In this document: piece after piece, positions 59,090 to 64,000 of the stretch
How the letters are laid out: each line of letters opens with the position of its first letter
Position numbering within the stretch: the first letter of the stretch is position 1
Assembly (NCBI RefSeq): GCF_000745475.1
Contig: NZ_JQJJ01000010.1
Coordinates: 496,001-560,000 of the forward strand
Length of the DNA stretch: 64,000 nucleotides
Direction: 5' to 3'
From: Allobosea sp. UNC402CLCol
GTDB lineage: Bacteria > Pseudomonadota > Alphaproteobacteria > Rhizobiales > Beijerinckiaceae
Notes under the pieces: model-generated
Databases searched by the model: none
Seen by the model: the letters and a program-made list of their open reading frames with translations, nothing else
Told to the model about the DNA's origin: nothing
Position numbers and translations under genes: made by a program

Positions 59090-61052
59090 GCCTGGTGCAG
59101 GACATGGCCGCCGGCGCTCCCCCTCTCGCCGCGAAATCCGACGCTGCCCCTCCGCGCCGGCGCTGGACCCTGCTGTGGCGCATCCTCGCCCAGCCCAAGG
59201 GCGCGATCGGGCTGACGCTGGTCGTGCTCTATCTGCTGCTCGCGATCTTCGGGCCGATGCTGGCGCCGCAGGATGCCTTCCGCCAGAACTTCGCCCAGAC
59301 CCTGCGTCCGCCTTCCGCCGCCCACTGGTTCGGCACCGACCAGCTCGGCCGCGACGTCTTCAGCCGCGTGCTGGTGGGTGCACGCGCGACGCTCGGCATC
59401 GGTGTCGGCGGTGTCGCCGTGGCGTTCCTCATCGGCGTGCCGCTCGGCATCCTCGCCGCCTGGCGGCGCGGCTGGATCGAGGCGGTGCTGATGCGCGCCA
59501 TCGACATCATGCTGAGCTTTCCCGACATCGTCTTCGCGCTAGCGGTGGTGGCGATCCTCGGCGCCAATACCCAGAACGTCATCATCGCGGTCGGCGTGGT
59601 CGCGGTGCCGGTCTTCGCTCGCACGGCCCGCGCCGTGACGCTGAGCATCCTGGCCGAACCCTATATCGAGGGCTCGGCCGCGCTCGGCGCCAGCCCGGCC
59701 CGCATCATCCTGCGCCATGTGCTGCCGAACATCTCGGGCACGCTCCTGACGCTCTCGACCCTGCTCTTCGCCTCGACGCTGCTCTCGGCCTCCGGCCTCG
59801 GCTTCCTCGGGCTGGGCACGCAGCCGCCCTTCCCGGAATGGGGCACGATGCTCGGCGAAAGCCGCTCCTATATTCGCAGCCACCCTTATCTCGCGACCTT
59901 TCCGGGGCTGTTTCTGGCCGTCTCCGCCCTTGCCTTCAACTTGTTGGGCGAAGCGTTGCGTGTGATCTACGACCCGACCAGCCGGCGTACTGCCCGGAGG
60001 GCGCCGCTCTTCGCCTTCCTGCGCCGCCGTCCCGCGGCACCGTCGCCCGGCATCGCTGCCGACGTGGAGGCCGAGCGGAGCGCCGTTTCGGTCAAGGCCC
60101 TGCGTATGGCCTTCCGGACCCGCGACGGCCTGCTCGATGTCGTGCGCGGGGTCGATCTCGCGATCCGTCCGGGCCGGACGCTGGCGCTGGTCGGCGAATC
60201 CGGTTCCGGCAAATCGACCTTGCTGCGGGCCATCGGCACGCTCGCCAATCCACAGGAGGTCGCGATCACGGAAGGAGCGATCGGCATCGGCGGGCAATCC
60301 GCGCTCGGGCTTTCCGCTGCGGCTTTGCGCGAGCTGCGCCGACGCAAGATCGGCGTCGTCTTCCAGGACGCGGCGAGCGCCCTCAACCCGGTCCTGACGG
60401 TCGGCGCCCAGCTCGCCGAGGCGGTGAGCGCCGGATCGAGCCTCGACAATGAAGCTGTCCGGCAGCGCTGCATCGCCCTCTTGCAGGATGTCAGGATCGC
60501 CGATCCCGAGCGGCGCCTGGCCATGTATCCGCATCAGTTCTCGGGTGGGATGAAGCAGCGCATCGTCATCGCGATCGCGCTCGCCCAGGACCCGCAGGTG
60601 CTGCTCGCCGACGAGCCGACCAGCGCGCTTGATGTCACGATCCAGCAGCAGATCCTGGTCCTGCTGCGCGAGATCCAGGCGAAGCGCGGCATGGCGGTGC
60701 TGCTCGTCACCCATGACCTCGGCCTTGTCGCCCGCTTCGCTGACGACGTCGCGGTGATGTATGCCGGCCGCATCGTCGAGAGCGGCGAGGTCGCGACCGT
60801 GCTGGAGCGGCCGCTGCATCCCTACACGCTGGCGCTGCGCGCCTCCGCGCCCGGTGCCGGCGAGGGGCGCGGCCAGCCGCTGCGCAGCATCCCGGGCGAG
60901 CCGCCGCTTATTGGCCAGTTCCCGGCGGGCTGCACCTTCCGCCCGCGCTGCCCGCGCACGCAAGGGCGCCCGGACTGCGCCGAGCGGGAGCCCGAGCCGC
61001 GGACCGTCTCCGGCCGGCAGGTCGCCTGCCTCTTCGCCGAGGAGGGCCTGTC

Positions 61053-61056
<4 letters not shown>
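59086..61056 (+). CDS. Fused DppC-type permease and DppD-type ATPase
   Basis: A 656-residue single chain joining two importer subunits. Residues about 1-300 are a DppC-type permease (HWFGTDQLGRDVFSRVLVGA, coupling loop EPYIEGSAALGASPARIILR, LGFLGLGTQPPFPEWGTML). A basic linker of about 30 residues follows. Residues about 335-656 are an ATPase with Walker A GESGSGKST (about 370-378), signature FSGGMKQR (about 485-492), Walker B VLLADEPTSALD, the switch His in LVTHDLGLV and the Cys-rich end CTFRPRCPRTQGRPDC. The frame is continuous with no stop. Confidence 0.92.
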
Positions 61057-62153
<1,097 letters not shown>

Positions 62154-62172
62154 AAGACGAAGGATTCGATCG

Positions 62173-63378
62173 ATGTCCGATCACAACAGCGCCTCCGAAG
62201 TCGTCATCGTCGGCGGCGGCATCTATGGGACGAGCCTGGCCTATCAACTCGCCAAGGCGGGCCGCAGCGTCACCCTGCTCGAGGCCGGCGAGATCGCCGG
62301 CGGTGCCTCGGGTGGGCCCGGCGAGCGTGGTGTGCGCGCCAGCGGCCGCGACCTGCGCGAATTGCCGGTCTGCGCGCTGGCCCAGCAACTCTGGGCCGAA
62401 TACCAGGCCAGGATCGAGGGCGGCGTCGGCTACCGCCGCGTCGGCGGCCTCAAGATCTACGACGTCTCCTACGGCCATCGCGAGCACGAGGTGCGCGGCC
62501 GCATGGAAGCGACCGCGATGGTCCAGGCGAGCCTCGGCACACCCTCCGAGGTGCTCTCGCGCGACGAGGCGCTCGCCCGCGAGCCTGAGCTCGCTCCCGG
62601 CATCCTCGGCGCGATCTGGTGCCCGCATGACGGCGTCGGCGACCACAGCTTCGCGACGCGCCAATTCGCCAGGGAGGCGGCTAAGGCCGGCGCCGTCATC
62701 CGCACCGGCGCCAAGGTCGCCGAGATCGTGCAGACGCGCGGGGCGGTGACGGCGGTCAAGCTCGCCGGCGGCGAGACGGTCCCGGTCGGCTCGCGCCTCG
62801 TCGTCGTCGCCAATGCCGGCGCCGAGGCGCTGCTCAAGCCCGTGCTGAAACCGCATGAGCTCGGCCCGGTCTGGAACCTGATGCCGCAGATGCATTTCGT
62901 TTCGAACCCGCTGAACAGGACGATCAACCACCTGCTCTCCCATGCACATCGCCGGCTGGCGGTGAAGCAGCTCCCGGACGGCACGATCATGCTCTCGGGC
63001 GGAGCCCATGTCGGCTACACGCCGGAAGGGCTGTGGAAGGGCTCCCTCAGCTCGATGACGCAGAACGTCACCGACGGCCTCCTGACCATGCCCTTCATCG
63101 ACAACTCCAGCCTGCTCAGCGTCGACGCCTCGCGGGTGGAGACTGTCGCGGCAGACCAGATTCCGCTGATCGGACAGGCCGAGGCGTTGCCGAACCTGAT
63201 TTACGGCTATGGCTGGTCCGGCCACGGCTTCGCCATTTCGCTCGGCTTCACCAGGCTGTTCAGCGAATGGATCGCGACCGGCGAGAAGCCGGAGGCGCTG
63301 GAGCCGTTCTCGCCGCTGCGTTTCCACAAGCCGGCCGAGATGCTCAAGGCCGCCGCGCTCGGGCGCGCCGCGGCCTGA
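62173..63378 (+). CDS. FAD-dependent oxidoreductase (DAO family)
   Basis: A 401-residue DAO-family enzyme starting MSDHNSASEVVIVGGGIYGT, with the GxGxxG FAD site and acidic strand end VTLLEAGEIAGGASGGPGE. The C-terminal FAD motif is DQIPLIGQAEALPNLIYGYG then WSGHGFAISLGFTRLFSEWI. It is more distant from the two other DAO genes in the window, closer in shape to sarcosine oxidase or N-methyl amino acid oxidases. It probably oxidises the imported amine. ATG 62173 is chosen because the FAD site must be near the N-terminus. Confidence 0.9.
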   Translation: MSDHNSASEVVIVGGGIYGTSLAYQLAKAGRSVTLLEAGEIAGGASGGPGERGVRASGRDLRELPVCALAQQLWAEYQARIEGGVGYRRVGGLKIYDVSYGHREHEVRGRMEATAMVQASLGTPSEVLSRDEALAREPELAPGILGAIWCPHDGVGDHSFATRQFAREAAKAGAVIRTGAKVAEIVQTRGAVTAVKLAGGETVPVGSRLVVVANAGAEALLKPVLKPHELGPVWNLMPQMHFVSNPLNRTINHLLSHAHRRLAVKQLPDGTIMLSGGAHVGYTPEGLWKGSLSSMTQNVTDGLLTMPFIDNSSLLSVDASRVETVAADQIPLIGQAEALPNLIYGYGWSGHGFAISLGFTRLFSEWIATGEKPEALEPFSPLRFHKPAEMLKAAALGRAAA

Positions 63379-63451
63379 CCCCTCCGCACCATCGACGCCA
63401 GCCGGCGGATGCGGCCCTGCCCGCATCCGCCGCAGGACAGGATCTGGATTC

Positions 63452-64000
63452 ATGCTGACCGATTTCGACCCCGCCCGCCCCGGCAAGACCGTCCACGACC
63501 TCGGCCCGATCGCGGGACCACCGGAGGGGATCGCAGGGGAGATCCTCTGCTGCATCAATAATGGCGAAGGTCCCTCGGTGCTGCTGCTCGGCGGCATCCA
63601 TGGCGACGAATACGAGGCTCAGATCGTGCTGCGTCGCCTGGCCGAGCGGCTGACGCCGGCCGATGTCACCGGGCGCGTCATCATCATCCCCTCGCTCAAT
63701 TTCCCGGCCTCGCAGAAGGGCAAGCGCCTCTCTCCCTTCGACGGCCAGAACATGAACCGCTGCTTCCCCGGCAAGGCGGACGGCACGCCGACGGAACGGC
63801 TCTGCGCCTTCGTGATGGAGCGGCTCTTCCCCGTCGTCGATCTGCTGATCGACGTTCATGCCGGCGGCAGCGACGTCTCGGTGGTGCCGATGGTCTTCGG
63901 CTTCGCGACGCAGAAGAGCGTGGTCGACGATGCCCGCCTGAATCGGCTGATGGAAGCCTGGGGCTACCGTTTCGTCCAGCATGTCGACGGCATCGACGAG
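63452..64000 (+). CDS. Succinylglutamate desuccinylase/aspartoacylase family protein, 3' end cut by window
   Basis: The first 183 codons of a zinc amidohydrolase. The M14-like zinc site is visible as GGIHGDEYEAQIVLRRLAER (His and Glu ligands) and DLLIDVHAGGSDVSV (His ligand). NMNRCFPGKADGTPTERL carries the substrate Arg region of the family. These enzymes remove acyl groups from amino acid-type substrates. It lies 73 bases after the FAD oxidase gene in the same direction and probably belongs to that operon. The gene continues past the right edge. Confidence 0.9.
   Translation, partial: MLTDFDPARPGKTVHDLGPIAGPPEGIAGEILCCINNGEGPSVLLLGGIHGDEYEAQIVLRRLAERLTPADVTGRVIIIPSLNFPASQKGKRLSPFDGQNMNRCFPGKADGTPTERLCAFVMERLFPVVDLLIDVHAGGSDVSVVPMVFGFATQKSVVDDARLNRLMEAWGYRFVQHVDGIDE

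Overview
The window is a GC-rich stretch of an alphaproteobacterial chromosome, most likely from the order Hyphomicrobiales (Bosea/Methylobacterium-like). Pointers are the codon use, the many solute transporters, the FixJ-type response regulators, the fused TRAP permease and a degenerate intergenic repeat that resembles rhizobial repeats. No plasmid, phage or CRISPR machinery is seen apart from one broken integrase.

Layout. 1-5325: a LysR regulator divergent from a dipeptide-type ABC importer without ATPase genes, followed by a beta-lactamase-fold serine hydrolase. 5597-11516: a cobalamin riboswitch, btuB, btuF, btuC, btuD and a conserved unknown gene, all overlapping. 11750-13550: scar region with an integrase carrying an internal deletion, tRNA-Arg(CCG), an inverted 38-bp copy of its 3' part, a 28-bp palindrome and dispersed repeats. 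13561-23703: stress-type genes (Tat-exported alpha/beta hydrolase, SDR, a multi-PAS kinase with three response regulators, MscS channel, cupin, NmrA-like protein, MBL hydrolase). 24040-29005: a NitT/TauT-type ABC importer and a TctE/TctD-like two-component system. 29329-36138: a sugar-acid operon (Zn alcohol dehydrogenase, polar-amino-acid-type ABC importer, GntR, UxuA, SDR) with a palindromic operator at its head. 37101-44352: an operon of TRAP transporter, VOC protein, RuBisCO-like protein and four-carbon acid sugar kinase, with a divergent LacI-type regulator. 44828-56271: a peptide-type ABC importer with two FAD oxidases, an octopine-dehydrogenase-family enzyme and a substrate-binding protein that appears circularly permuted, plus two LysR regulators. 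56503-64000: a second peptide-type importer with a fused permease-ATPase, a third FAD oxidase and the start of an aspartoacylase-like gene.

How it works together. The window is mostly a catalogue of import-and-degrade modules: each transporter sits with enzymes for its likely substrate and a local regulator. The sugar-acid operon fits L-gulonate/fructuronate/mannonate to 2-keto-3-deoxygluconate. The kinase/RuBisCO-like operon fits phosphorylation and C-C cleavage of a branched or oxo sugar acid, as described for D-apionate. The octopine-dehydrogenase locus fits uptake and oxidation of an opine-like amino acid conjugate. All five non-cobalamin ABC substrate-binding protein genes are followed by a stem-loop before the next gene, which probably lets the binding protein be made in excess.

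Most notable: the circularly permuted binding protein (47144-48886), the RuBisCO-like/kinase/VOC/TRAP operon, the opine-like locus, and the tRNA-Arg scar. Functions are read from motifs and gene context; no database search was possible.
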